Shown: in pieces, positions 34,843 to 43,484 of the stretch
How the letters are laid out: every line of letters starts with the position of its first letter
How positions within the stretch are numbered: the first letter of the stretch is position 1
Origin: CAYUMU01 sp964445985
GTDB lineage: Bacteria > Planctomycetota > Planctomycetia > Pirellulales > S012-138
Assembly: GCA_964445985.1 (NCBI GenBank)
Contig: CAYUMU010000046.1
Location: 1 to 53,384, forward strand
Reading direction: 5' to 3'
Length of the DNA stretch: 53,384 nt
Notes under the pieces: generated by a model
The model's database searches: none
Seen by the model: the letters and a program-made list of their open reading frames with translations, nothing else
What the model was told of the DNA's origin: nothing
Position numbers and translations under genes: made by a program

Positions 34843-36135
34843 ATGTCTGCAATACCATCGCTGACAACGGTGCTGGCAATCCTGGCCGCGGCCTGTCCGG
34901 CGGTCGCTCTGGCCCAACCTTCGGGAACAGCGCCGGGAGCCTATGCGGTGGACGTCGCCCCGCAACAAGGCGTGCTGTTGCTCCGCAACGGACGCACCCT
35001 GCATGGAAAATACACCCGCGACGGCGATCGCTTTTATCTGGCCCTGCCGGGCGGCGAGATTCGCATCCGCGCGGCCGAGGTCGAAGTCGCCTGCGAATCG
35101 CTCGACGCCTGCTACATTTACCGCCGCCAGCGGGTCGATGCCGGCAATGTGAATTCGCACCTCGACCTGGCCCAGTGGTGCATCGAGCACGAACTGCTGG
35201 GGCCGGCCGCCGAACAGCTGGCGGTGGCCCTGTCGATCGATCCGCGGCATCCCAAGCTGGTCCTGCTGCAGCGGCGGATCGAGGTCGCCCAAACGGCGCC
35301 CCCTCCCAGAGCCGCTGCCGAAGCCGGGACCGAAGCCGAGCCCGCCGATTTTGTCGACGCCGACATGTTGGACAAGCTCTGCCGCTCGCTGCCGCCAGGC
35401 ACGGTGGAAATGTTTACCAACCGCATCCATCCGCTGCTGCAAAACCATTGCGGCAACGCCGGCTGCCACGGTTCCCAAACCACCTCGCAGTTTCGCATGG
35501 TTCGCGCCCCCGCCAACAAGGCCGCCAGCAGCCGGATCACCCAGCGGAACCTGTTCGCCGCCTTGCAAATGATCAATCGCGAAAATCCCACCGGCAGCGT
35601 GCTGCTCACGCAGCCCATCAAGCCGCACGGCTCCGCGCGACAAGCGATCTTCAAAACCCACGACATTGCCCAGTACAACGAACTGGTGCAGTGGGTCATG
35701 GGCGTGGCCGGCCCGGCCGTTCCTGCCAGATCCACCACCGTGGGAGCCACGGCTCCCGGTCTCATCCAACCGAGTCCGCATGCCAAACCCCTGCCAATCC
35801 CCGGCGATCGCGGACAGGTCGAAACCGTTTCCGCCATCGACCCCAAGACGGCCACGCATGCCTCGCTGGCCTCATTCCCCCATTTCGAACGCGCCACCGA
35901 CCCCTCGGCCACCGCCACCGCGGCGCCAGGCAGCTTGCCCTCGCCCAGCCCCCAACGACCAACCACGCTGGCGCGTCCCAACGACCCCTTCCACCCCGAG
36001 CTCTTCAACCGCCGCTTCTTTCCGCAAGGCAATCCTCGCGAGCAAAAAGCAGCAGAATCCCCGCCGAAGCAAGAGCCGACGACCGAACCGGAGACGACGC
36101 TTCCGGTTCCAACCGAGCTGGGTGGCACGCCATGA
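34843..36135 (+). CDS. Secreted planctomycete protein with C-x4-C-H motif
   Basis: The 430-residue protein starts with a signal peptide (MSAIPSLTTVLAILAAACPA, likely cut after ALA). VLLLRNGRTLHGKYTRDGD and the following region resemble a planctomycete motif that precedes a short helical part (HLDLAQWCIEHELLGPAAEQ). Around residues 195-210, HPLLQNHCGNAGCHGSQ carries C-x4-C-H, a variant of a c-type haem site as seen in some planctomycete cytochrome-like proteins. The C-terminal 180 residues are Pro/Thr-rich and probably disordered. Its stop codon (36133-36135) lies inside dispersed-repeat copy 3. Function is unknown. Confidence 0.7.
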   Translation: MSAIPSLTTVLAILAAACPAVALAQPSGTAPGAYAVDVAPQQGVLLLRNGRTLHGKYTRDGDRFYLALPGGEIRIRAAEVEVACESLDACYIYRRQRVDAGNVNSHLDLAQWCIEHELLGPAAEQLAVALSIDPRHPKLVLLQRRIEVAQTAPPPRAAAEAGTEAEPADFVDADMLDKLCRSLPPGTVEMFTNRIHPLLQNHCGNAGCHGSQTTSQFRMVRAPANKAASSRITQRNLFAALQMINRENPTGSVLLTQPIKPHGSARQAIFKTHDIAQYNELVQWVMGVAGPAVPARSTTVGATAPGLIQPSPHAKPLPIPGDRGQVETVSAIDPKTATHASLASFPHFERATDPSATATAAPGSLPSPSPQRPTTLARPNDPFHPELFNRRFFPQGNPREQKAAESPPKQEPTTEPETTLPVPTELGGTP

Positions 36136-36154
36136 GCCTAAGCGAAGGGCGTGG
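36126..36154. repeat. Dispersed repeat, copy 3, overlapping a stop codon
   Basis: The sequence reads cacgccatgagcctaagcg and ends gaagggcgtgg, differing from copy 1 (7171-7200) at a few positions. The TGA within it ends the preceding gene. Confidence 0.75.
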
Positions 36155-36176
36155 TGGGGCCGAAGATCGTCCACCG

Positions 36177-37346
36177 CTAGCTGCCAGCTTCGTCCGCGCT
36201 TAACAGTCGGGCAATCTTTCGCCCCGTGGTGCTGAAGGGGAGCGATTCCAGCTCGGCAACGTCGGCCCAGCGATACTCGCCCAACAGTCGCTTTGGCCAG
36301 CGAACTGCCGTGGCCCGATACACATCGAGCGTAATGCGATACCGTGTCACCCCGTGCTTGATCCGCGTGAACCGAGGCAATGTCAGTTCCACGGCGCAGC
36401 CCGTGCGGCGCGCGACTTCGGCTTGCAGCGCCGCCATCTCGACAGAACCGGCCGCTGCCCCTTCCGCCGCGGCTGCTGGCGCTGCCGACGCAGGGCAGGC
36501 AAACCGCACAAAGTCCCACAGCCCGGCCCAGCGTTCGCCCGCCTGGTAGCGGTTGACCAGCACCGCCCCAGCGTCGCGTTTCACCACCACGGCCACTTCG
36601 CGCACGTCTTCAAACCGGGTCTTTGCCGCGGCCGCCGGAATCAGTGGCTGCAAGTTGCCAGCCCGCGCAGGGCACAACGCGGCCACCGGGCAATGCTCGC
36701 AATCGGGCTCGCGCGGCGTGCAAACTTCGGCCCCCAACTCCATCAGGGCCTGATTGAAACTGCCACACTGCCGCCGCGGCAGCAACTGCTCGGCAAACGC
36801 CCACAGCCGCTGCTCCACGGCCCCGCTCTTCACGTCGCCCCGCTCGGCCAGCAACCGGGCGTAAAGCCGGCGGGTGTTGGCCTCGAGAATCGGCAATCGC
36901 AGGTCGTAAGCGATCGAAAGAATTGCCCCGGCCGTGTAGCGACCCACGCCCGGCAGCGCCAAAACCTCGGCCTCGGTGCGCGGATAGCTTCCGTCGTGCC
37001 GTTCCACGATGGCCCGCGCCGCCGCGTGCAGTTGTCGGGCTCGGCGGTAATAACCCAGCCCTTCCCATAGCCGCAACACCTGCTCCTCGGGCGCCGCCGC
37101 TAGTTCGGCCACACCGGGAAAAGCAGCCACAAACCGCTCAAAGTACGGGACCACCGTGGCCACTTGGGTTTGCTGCAGCATGATCTCGCTGATCCAAACC
37201 CGATACGGATCTTGGTTCGCGCGCCACGGCAGCACCCGCGCATGCACACGATACCAGGCCAAAAGCCGGCGGCGAAACGTCTTCAGCCACTCCGCCTGCG
37301 GGGGAACGGTCGAATCCTTCGAACGAGCTGAAGCAATGCGGGGCAT
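36177..37346 (-). CDS. mutY: A/G-specific adenine glycosylase
   Basis: The 389-residue protein should remove adenine mispaired with 8-oxoguanine. SEIMLQQTQV carries catalytic E54, the HhH region is LPGVGRYTAGAIL (131-143), and the 4Fe-4S ligands are C209, C216, C219 and C225 in the normal C-x6-C-x2-C-x5-C spacing. The second catalytic residue, Asp in most MutY (ILDGN), is here E155 in PILEANTRR. A NUDIX-like C-terminal domain for 8-oxoguanine recognition follows from about 245. It is the last gene of the long leftward series. The Glu may be a lineage-specific variant or may affect rate. Confidence 0.92.
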   Translation of the reverse strand: MPRIASARSKDSTVPPQAEWLKTFRRRLLAWYRVHARVLPWRANQDPYRVWISEIMLQQTQVATVVPYFERFVAAFPGVAELAAAPEEQVLRLWEGLGYYRRARQLHAAARAIVERHDGSYPRTEAEVLALPGVGRYTAGAILSIAYDLRLPILEANTRRLYARLLAERGDVKSGAVEQRLWAFAEQLLPRRQCGSFNQALMELGAEVCTPREPDCEHCPVAALCPARAGNLQPLIPAAAAKTRFEDVREVAVVVKRDAGAVLVNRYQAGERWAGLWDFVRFACPASAAPAAAAEGAAAGSVEMAALQAEVARRTGCAVELTLPRFTRIKHGVTRYRITLDVYRATAVRWPKRLLGEYRWADVAELESLPFSTTGRKIARLLSADEAGS

Positions 37347-37446
37347 GGCGGTAAGACAGTGGACAGTTGATGGGGGCCTGAGGCCTTACGGATAGCTCAG
37401 TAGTTCTTTCAGAAAGCAAGCTTCGATCCGTGCCGCTTCGCGCGCG

Positions 37447-38397
37447 TCAGCGCTCCAGAAAAGCCGCCACGGCCGCGCGAACCTCATCGGCCGCGTCTTC
37501 CACCACCCAGTGCCCCGCGCCCGGCAGGCGCAGCACCTCGGCCTGGGGAAAGAATTCGATAAACCGCTCCAGGAAGGCCGGCGTAAAGCACCAATCCTGC
37601 ATCCCCCACGCCAGCAGCGTCGGCCGCGACGCCAACCGCGGCAAGCTGGCTTCAATCTCCGCTAAGACCGGGTAACTAGGGTGACTCGCCGCCAGCGGAA
37701 TGTCTTGCACAAACCGATGAATGGCCACGCGCTCCGCCCAATTCCCATACGGAGCCAAATAACCGGCGCGCACCGCGCCGCGAAACCACTGGGGACGCGT
37801 CGTGGCCATCCGAAACGCCGCCTGGAGAAAGCCGTTCAGCCCTCGAACCGCCAAAGCTCCCAAGCCCGGCGTGCGACAAACGCGAATCCGCCACGGACAA
37901 CGCATGCCCAAGAACGCCCCCGTGTTGAACAGCACAAACCGCGCGAACGCCTCCGGCCGTCGGGCAGCCGCCCCCAACCCAATCGCTCCCCCCCAGTCGT
38001 GCCCCAGCAGCGTGATGTTGCGAAGCTCCAACCGGTCGATCAACGCCACCAGATTATCGATGTGATCGGCCAGGCGATACGGATAGTCGGCCGGCTTGTC
38101 CGACAGCCCACAACCCAAATGATCCACGGCAATCGCCCGCCGCTCGCCGCGAAAGGCGGCCACCAGGTCTCGCCAATAAAAACTCCAGGTGGGATTGCCA
38201 TGCACAAACAGCAGCGGCTCTCCTGCTCCTTCGTCCACGTAATGGTAGCGGCCGGCCTTCAGCGGCAGCCAATGCGAAGCAAACGGGTACAACGCCCGCC
38301 ACTCAGGCTGCCCCGCCTGCGAATCGGTCGTTGCCCCGGCTTCGTGGTTGGCCTTGAGCACGGCGCCCACGGCCGGCGTCTCTCCCGGTTTCGTCAC
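37447..38397 (-). CDS. Alpha/beta hydrolase, haloalkane dehalogenase/OleB-like
   Basis: The 316-residue protein has Asp as nucleophile in GHDWGGAIG, the first halide-binding region HGNPTWSFYWR with Asn and Trp, an acid in WGMQDWCFTP and the His in AGHWV. VDHLGCGLSDKP and RGLNGFLQAAFRM, FVQDIPLAASHPSYP fit the third dehalogenase subfamily, which includes OleB, the beta-lactone decarboxylase of olefin synthesis. No oleA, oleC or oleD gene is nearby. The GTG start overlaps the stop of the upstream membrane protein by four bases (GTGA). Either halide release or beta-lactone decarboxylation is possible. Confidence 0.85.
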   Translation of the reverse strand: MTKPGETPAVGAVLKANHEAGATTDSQAGQPEWRALYPFASHWLPLKAGRYHYVDEGAGEPLLFVHGNPTWSFYWRDLVAAFRGERRAIAVDHLGCGLSDKPADYPYRLADHIDNLVALIDRLELRNITLLGHDWGGAIGLGAAARRPEAFARFVLFNTGAFLGMRCPWRIRVCRTPGLGALAVRGLNGFLQAAFRMATTRPQWFRGAVRAGYLAPYGNWAERVAIHRFVQDIPLAASHPSYPVLAEIEASLPRLASRPTLLAWGMQDWCFTPAFLERFIEFFPQAEVLRLPGAGHWVVEDAADEVRAAVAAFLER

Positions 38398-38855
38398 GGC
38401 GCTACCTTCTTCCCCGGCAAAACCGCCCCACCCCCAGCATCACCGCCTCCAGCATCACCACTCACCGTAGCGTCACTCACCGTAGCGCCAACCGAGCCAT
38501 CGCCGTCCGCGGGCATTCCATCCGCGGAATTTGTAGCCGGCGTGTCCCCCGTCGCCTTGTCGCTTACCGTTCGCTTGCCGTGGCAACGATCGAACCGCCG
38601 CTGCCAGAAGTCCTCGGTGCCAAAGGCCGCCACCATGGCCACGCACAGCACCGCCAACTCCACGCCCATCAACATCACCCCGTACTGATTCAGAAACACC
38701 AGCAACTGCGAATTCGACTGCGCCGGCGATCTGCCCTGCACGTCGAGAAACGCCATCACGGTGTAAGCGCAGGCTGTCAGCAAAAACGCCAGGCCCACCA
38801 GCAACACCAGGGCGTAAAACGGATTCTTGGGTTTGCGTTTGGGGGGTGCGGACAT
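38394..38855 (-). CDS. Small two-helix membrane protein, unknown function
   Basis: The 153-residue protein starts MSAPPKRKPKNPFYALVLLV and has two membrane helices (about 12-35 and 55-78). The C-terminal part is low-complexity, with short repeats (ATVSDATVSGDAGGGDAGGG). It is translationally coupled to the hydrolase gene by a four-base overlap. ATG 38855 is chosen because the earlier part of the frame overlaps murD. I do not recognise a family. Confidence 0.6.
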   Translation of the reverse strand: MSAPPKRKPKNPFYALVLLVGLAFLLTACAYTVMAFLDVQGRSPAQSNSQLLVFLNQYGVMLMGVELAVLCVAMVAAFGTEDFWQRRFDRCHGKRTVSDKATGDTPATNSADGMPADGDGSVGATVSDATVSGDAGGGDAGGGAVLPGKKVAP

Positions 38856-38944
38856 GCGCCAGAACGATCGGCTGGAAAATGTGCGGAGGGCGAGGGATCG
38901 GCCGCGCGTCGGCGGCCCGAATCCGTCGGAACGAATACGCTCGA

Positions 38945-40369
38945 TTATACGCAATCGGGGGCAGCTTGCGGACGGGCAGAGTCACGGAAACCCACAGGTT
39001 TTTGCCCCGCCCCACCGCCTGGGCCAGCCACCGCCTCGCCCAACTTTTCCACCGCCTGGCGAAACGCCTCCCCGCGGTGCGCGTAGTCTTCAAACTGATC
39101 GAAGCTGGCGCAACCGGGCGAAAGCAGAATGGTATCCCCCGGCCGCGACTGCTCCCCACACCAGGCGACCGCCGCCGCCAGACACTCGCACGCTCGCAAC
39201 GCCACGCCCTCCGAAACCAGCGCCGCCAGCTCGGCCGCAATGCTGCTCGCGTCTCGCCCAATCAAGGCGATCCCCCGCAGCACCTTGGTCCCTTGCGCGA
39301 CCACGCTCCGCCAATCGCCCCCCTTGTCGATGCCGCCGGCAATCAACCACGTGGGACCGCGCATCGCCGCGACCGCCGCGGCAACCGCCACCGGCGTCGT
39401 GGCCTTCGAATCGTTGACGAACCGCCGGCCCCCCACGCTGGGCAACGCCTCCTGACGATGCGGAAGCGGAACATACCGCCCGAGCGCCTCCCAGCCGTCG
39501 GCCGGATCAACACCCAGCGTCGCGGCAACCGCCACGGCCAGCGCGGCATTTTGCCTGTCATGCCTCGCCCTGCCGGCCAGCGACACCTGGGAAGCCGGCT
39601 CCTCGGGCATGGGCAGTCGCAAACAGCCCGCCGGCAGGGGCCACTCGGCCAACCCTTCGGCGGCAGGCGGCATGGCAATCGCCCTGGCATGCGCGGTGAG
39701 CCGCGCTTTGTCCGCCGCGTAGGCCCCATAATCGCCGTGCCAGCAAAGATGGTTAGGGCTGCAATTGGTAACCACGGCAATTTCCGGCCAGCGGGCTCCT
39801 TCGCCCAGGTAATGCAGTTGGAAGCTACTCAGCTCCAGCACCACCACGTCGGCCGGCCCCATCTCTCCCACATGCGGCAGCAGGCTGCGGCCAATGTTGC
39901 CCCCCAACCAGGTCCGCCGCCCTGAAGCTTCTAGCAACATCGCCAGCATGCTGGCCGTGGTCGACTTGCCCACGGTGCCCGTCACGCCAATCACCGAAGC
40001 CGGACAACGAGCCAAGAATAATTCCACTTCTGACGTGAGCCGACGCCGATCGACCCCCGCCAGCCAGGGCGAAGCAGGCGGCACGGCCGGATTGACCACC
40101 ACCATCTCGGCCTGCTCAAAATCGGCCTGGCAATGACCGCCCAGCCGGTAAGCCGCGACCGGCACATCTTTCAAAGCCGCGAGCGAAGCCTGCAACGGCC
40201 CCTCCGCCGCCTGGTCGGTAATGGTCAGCTTTGCCCCCTGGTCCACCAGCCAGCGCGCGGCCGCCACCCCGCCGCCATGCGTGCCCAGCCCCATCAGCGT
40301 GACTCGCCGCCCCGCCAAACGGGGCGCCGGCGGCAACGTGGTCGGGGCTGTGAGTTGCAAAGCTTCCAT
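38945..40369 (-). CDS. murD: UDP-N-acetylmuramoylalanine--D-glutamate ligase
   Basis: The 474-residue ATP-dependent enzyme should add D-glutamate to UDP-MurNAc-L-Ala in peptidoglycan synthesis. The ATP loop is GVTGTVGKSTT at 128-138, with Val where most MurD have Asn. NDSKATTP and LIAGGIDKGGD, then CASFDQFEDYAHRGEAFR near the end, are all MurD hallmarks. It supports the now accepted view that planctomycetes make peptidoglycan. The first ATG is at 40369; an in-frame TTG lies at 40378. It stands apart from any dcw cluster visible here. Confidence 0.92.
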   Translation of the reverse strand: MEALQLTAPTTLPPAPRLAGRRVTLMGLGTHGGGVAAARWLVDQGAKLTITDQAAEGPLQASLAALKDVPVAAYRLGGHCQADFEQAEMVVVNPAVPPASPWLAGVDRRRLTSEVELFLARCPASVIGVTGTVGKSTTASMLAMLLEASGRRTWLGGNIGRSLLPHVGEMGPADVVVLELSSFQLHYLGEGARWPEIAVVTNCSPNHLCWHGDYGAYAADKARLTAHARAIAMPPAAEGLAEWPLPAGCLRLPMPEEPASQVSLAGRARHDRQNAALAVAVAATLGVDPADGWEALGRYVPLPHRQEALPSVGGRRFVNDSKATTPVAVAAAVAAMRGPTWLIAGGIDKGGDWRSVVAQGTKVLRGIALIGRDASSIAAELAALVSEGVALRACECLAAAVAWCGEQSRPGDTILLSPGCASFDQFEDYAHRGEAFRQAVEKLGEAVAGPGGGAGQKPVGFRDSARPQAAPDCV

Positions 40370-40409
40370 GCTGGGCAATAACCGGGGGGGCGGCTCGTGA
40401 AGGGCGCCG

Positions 40410-41225
40410 TTAATTCATTTCCGCGGCAGCCCGTTGGGCGGCCCGCAAAAAAGGAGCCAACTGTTCCGACTCTTCCGGATGGTTGGCGGCATAGTCCTGC
40501 AAATACCGCAACGACTCCCAGCCACAGCCGGCCTTGAGCAAAATCAACCCCAGGTCGCGGCGTTCGCCCGCATAGTCGGGAAGCAACTCGGCCAGCCGCC
40601 GCTGCACCGGCAACGCCTTCCGCCAATCGCCCCGGTGCGCGCAGGCCAACTTCAGATTGCGCAGCACGCGAGCCACGATTTCCAGATTGCCCGCCGGCTC
40701 CAAATGCACGCCCGACATCGCCAGAGGGCCGGTCACTTTGCTGATCCGCCGCACGCAACTGGCCCGATCGAGCACCTCGCCGCCATAAAACGGATCGATG
40801 TACAACGTGCCATGCGCGCAAGGGCAACCCAGCACAAAATGGCCGGGCGCGGCAATGCCGAACACATTCAAACCGCTCGGTCGCGCCACGGCCATGTACA
40901 AAATGCCCAGCGTAATGGGCAAACCCTTCCGCCGCCGAATCACCTCGTTGAGATAACTGTTGCGAGGATCGTAGTAGTCCTCCTCCGCTCCGCGGAAACC
41001 TTCCACATCGAACAAAAACTCGCTGACCTTGCGCAACCGCTGCTCCGGCTCGCCCAACGTGCACTGGGCCTGCAGTGCAAATTGAGCGATCTCGCGGCGG
41101 CACCAATTGCCATCCAGCCGCGGATAAACGTCGGCCGCGAACTCCAGCAGAATCTCTACCAGATCCACGCCAGCCTCGCCTCGGCAAAGTCGATTGAACT
41201 CGGGGCTTCCGTCGAAGGTTGTCAT
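40410..41225 (-). CDS. SirB1-like transglutaminase-fold protein with TPR-like tail
   Basis: The 271-residue protein matches SirB1: the domain includes YYDPRNSYLNEVIRRRKGLP, ITLGILYMAVARPSGLNVFGIA, then PGHFVLGC and YIDPFYGGEVL. The usual catalytic triad of transglutaminases is only partly visible: H in PGHF and D in IDPF are conserved, but no obvious Cys is in the expected spot. The last third is a helical, TPR-like region. Function is unknown. Located 40 bases before murD. Confidence 0.85.
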   Translation of the reverse strand: MTTFDGSPEFNRLCRGEAGVDLVEILLEFAADVYPRLDGNWCRREIAQFALQAQCTLGEPEQRLRKVSEFLFDVEGFRGAEEDYYDPRNSYLNEVIRRRKGLPITLGILYMAVARPSGLNVFGIAAPGHFVLGCPCAHGTLYIDPFYGGEVLDRASCVRRISKVTGPLAMSGVHLEPAGNLEIVARVLRNLKLACAHRGDWRKALPVQRRLAELLPDYAGERRDLGLILLKAGCGWESLRYLQDYAANHPEESEQLAPFLRAAQRAAAEMN

Positions 41226-41314
41226 GTCTCCATTCTATCCGACCACCGCCCCAGCGGGCAAAGCCAGCCAGGTGGGGCGCGGCCGCCAACCGTTACAATC
41301 GCTCAACGCCAGCC

Positions 41315-41512
41315 TCAAGCCAGCCCGGCCGCTTCTTTCTCCGCCAATTTGGTATCGGCCTTGATCTTGGCAACTCGAGGAGCGTCGGCCTGCTTCTGGG
41401 CACACTGGGGATGAATGCCATCGCGAGAATAACTGGCAACTCCGCAAACCGGGCACATCCGCGGGGGCTTGCTGGCGGGAAGGTGGAGAGGGCTGGGCTT
41501 TTTGTGGTGCAT
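41315..41512 (-). CDS. Very small zinc-site protein
   Basis: The 65-residue protein reads MHHKKPSPLHLPASKPPR, then CPVCGVASYSRDGIHPQC, a C-x2-C...H-x2-C set that should bind one zinc, then a basic helix ending KADTKLAEKEAAGLA. ATG 41512 has a ggag site upstream. The composition, zinc site and intact frame make it credible despite its size. Function is unknown. Confidence 0.6.
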   Translation of the reverse strand: MHHKKPSPLHLPASKPPRMCPVCGVASYSRDGIHPQCAQKQADAPRVAKIKADTKLAEKEAAGLA

Positions 41513-41908
41513 TGCAAGCTGCTCCGCGAGAAAGAGAATATCGAGATGCGCAGACAAGAACCCTGCCGCGGCCTCTCAAAAAAATCAGCGCCCATGAAAA
41601 TGAGAGCGCTCGACTCACCGGACTCTGGGCAGAACCCAGTTCACGCACAACCACCCGACGAGCTGCTGGCAACACGGCCGAGAAAGAAGAACGGGAGTGC
41701 ATTTAAGTTCGGGCAATTTCGGGGGAACCGCCCTCTTCCACAAGTCGTCGCACTCCTCGCTGATGATGCCGCACGTTGTGCCACATCAAGGACCATGCTA
41801 CCACAAAAGGAGGGGAAACGCCATCGAAAGCTGGAACCACCCCGCCAAGGCGTGCTATCAAGCCCAGCACGGACCCACCCCCAACCCTGCGAACCCCCAC
41901 CCCGCCAA
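41513..41908. other. Gene-free region
   Basis: This 396-base gap between the zinc-site gene and tatD holds no supported gene or clear hairpin. It should carry the promoter of the zinc-site gene. Confidence 0.5.
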
Positions 41909-42688
41909 CTACGCAGGCAGCTTGAATAATCGACGGGCGTTGGCCGTGGTGAGCTCCGCCAGGTCGTCCAAAGTTTGCCCCCGCGCTTCCGCCAGACAAG
42001 CCGCCGTGCAGGCCACCAGCGCCGGTTCGTTGCGTTTGCCCCGCCGCGGATGCGGCGCCAAGTACGGCGCGTCGGTTTCGATCAGGATGCGCTCGTCGGG
42101 AATGGTCATCGCCACCCGCCGCAGAGCTTCCGCCTTCTTGAAAGTGACCATGCCCGCGAAACTGATGTGCAGCCCCAGCGCCAGGCACTCGGTCGCCATC
42201 TCGGCCGTGCTGCAAAAGGAATGCATGATGCCCTGGAGCGGACCGCGTTCCGCCGCGGCGCGCAACATCTTCAAAATATCGTCGTCGCACTCGCGACTGT
42301 GAATCACCACCGGCAAACCCGACTCCCGCGATAACCTCAGGTGGCGGTCAAAATAGTCTTCTTGCACGTCAAACGGCGTGTGATCCCAGTACCGATCCAG
42401 CCCCGTCTCGCCCACCGCCACCACCCCCTGCTGGCGACTCAGCTCCACAATTTGCCGCCAGTCATCCGCCTCCGCCGCGCCCGCGTAGTTGGGCTGGATG
42501 CCCACCGCCGCATACAACCCCGGGTGCTGGGCAGCCAACTGCACCGCGGCCTGGCTGCTGGCCGCCGTCACGCCCACCGTCAGAATCGAAGCCACGCCGA
42601 CCGCCAGGGCACGCGTGATTACCGCCTCGCGGTCGCCATCAAACTCCGTTTGATCCAGATGGCAGTGGGTATCAAAATACTCTGGCAT
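41909..42688 (-). CDS. tatD: TatD-family metal-dependent DNase
   Basis: The 259-residue TIM-barrel hydrolase starts MPEYFDTHCHLD, giving the metal-binding H-x-H pair. VGETGLDRYWD, VIHSRECDDDI, IMHSFCS and LIETDAPYLAPHP give the remaining metal ligands. Such enzymes have 3'-5' exonuclease activity in DNA repair and quality control. ATG 42688 follows a good gggag site; the upstream frame is not conserved. Confidence 0.92.
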   Translation of the reverse strand: MPEYFDTHCHLDQTEFDGDREAVITRALAVGVASILTVGVTAASSQAAVQLAAQHPGLYAAVGIQPNYAGAAEADDWRQIVELSRQQGVVAVGETGLDRYWDHTPFDVQEDYFDRHLRLSRESGLPVVIHSRECDDDILKMLRAAAERGPLQGIMHSFCSTAEMATECLALGLHISFAGMVTFKKAEALRRVAMTIPDERILIETDAPYLAPHPRRGKRNEPALVACTAACLAEARGQTLDDLAELTTANARRLFKLPA

Positions 42689-42762
42689 GGCGGTCTCCCT
42701 CCCCAAGCACCAATCGATCGTCGGCAAGCCGTTCGCCATGAAGAGTAGGCCGCTCAACCGTC

Positions 42763-42808
42763 TTTCCCGCGGATAGCCTGCCCCCCCCCGTGAAGACGGG
42801 GGCGGGAA
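42763..42808. repeat. REP-like element, long form
   Basis: Outer arms ttcccgc and gcgggaa enclose an agcctgcccc...gtgaagacgggg block containing a C run. It lies between tatD and the ferritin-like gene and matches 15738-15779. Confidence 0.8.
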
Positions 42809-42955
42809 TCCAGGGGCGGCGGACAAAGCGATTCTAGGGCAGTCCGCGCGGAATCAAAGCCCGGCAGTCATGCTCTCCAGGCCACCCACAAATCCAGCGA
42901 ACCGTGGGCCGTTTAACTTTGGCCGTGCAACATTGGCCGCCTGCCACGCCGAGCA

Positions 42956-43399
42956 TTACGCCCCTGGCGAACCGGCCGCCGAAGGGTGCAACTCTTCCAG
43001 TTGTTCCAGATGAGCCCTCTCGCTCCCCAGCACTTCTTCGGCCAAGGCCCGCGCCTCGGGTTCACGCACCAACGCCTGGGCGCAGCTTTCGATCATGGCC
43101 ACGTCGCGCCGCTGGTAACGCAACAGCTCGGGCAGCATGTGTCCCAGCGACACAAAGTTCAGATCCGTGAAAGTCATGGGAAACGAGCCCGTCTCAACCC
43201 GGCCCCGCCGACTGCGGACCGCGTCGGCCAATTGCTGCACCAACCCTCGTTGATTGGCCTGAATGTTCGCGAGCACCTCGGCGGCCCGCTCATCACCCGG
43301 CTCCACGAATACCGCGGCCTCGCCCAGGTAGGCGGGCAACGAGCGGCTCTCAATATGGATCAGCCGATTGAGGATGTCGATTGTGCCTTGCTGTGTCAT
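42956..43399 (-). CDS. Ferritin-like four-helix protein
   Basis: The 147-residue protein is helical throughout, and acidic and His residues are spaced as in ferritin-like diiron proteins: LIHIESRSLPAYL, QRRDVAMIESCAQAL and SERAHLEQLEEL (E-x-x-H). The regions between match no named family that I recognise. A diiron site is possible but the ligand set is incomplete to the eye. ATG 43399 is chosen because the upstream frame overlaps the nuoN stop. It lies 85 bases after nuoN and may be the last gene of the nuo operon. Confidence 0.6.
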   Translation of the reverse strand: MTQQGTIDILNRLIHIESRSLPAYLGEAAVFVEPGDERAAEVLANIQANQRGLVQQLADAVRSRRGRVETGSFPMTFTDLNFVSLGHMLPELLRYQRRDVAMIESCAQALVREPEARALAEEVLGSERAHLEQLEELHPSAAGSPGA

Positions 43400-43484
43400 G
43401 TGCCAACCTGCGGTTACCGATAGCAGCCAAAGCATTCCAAAGCCGCTGGCTGCGAGAAGCAAAGCCCTGCCTTCGCGGAGAAAC

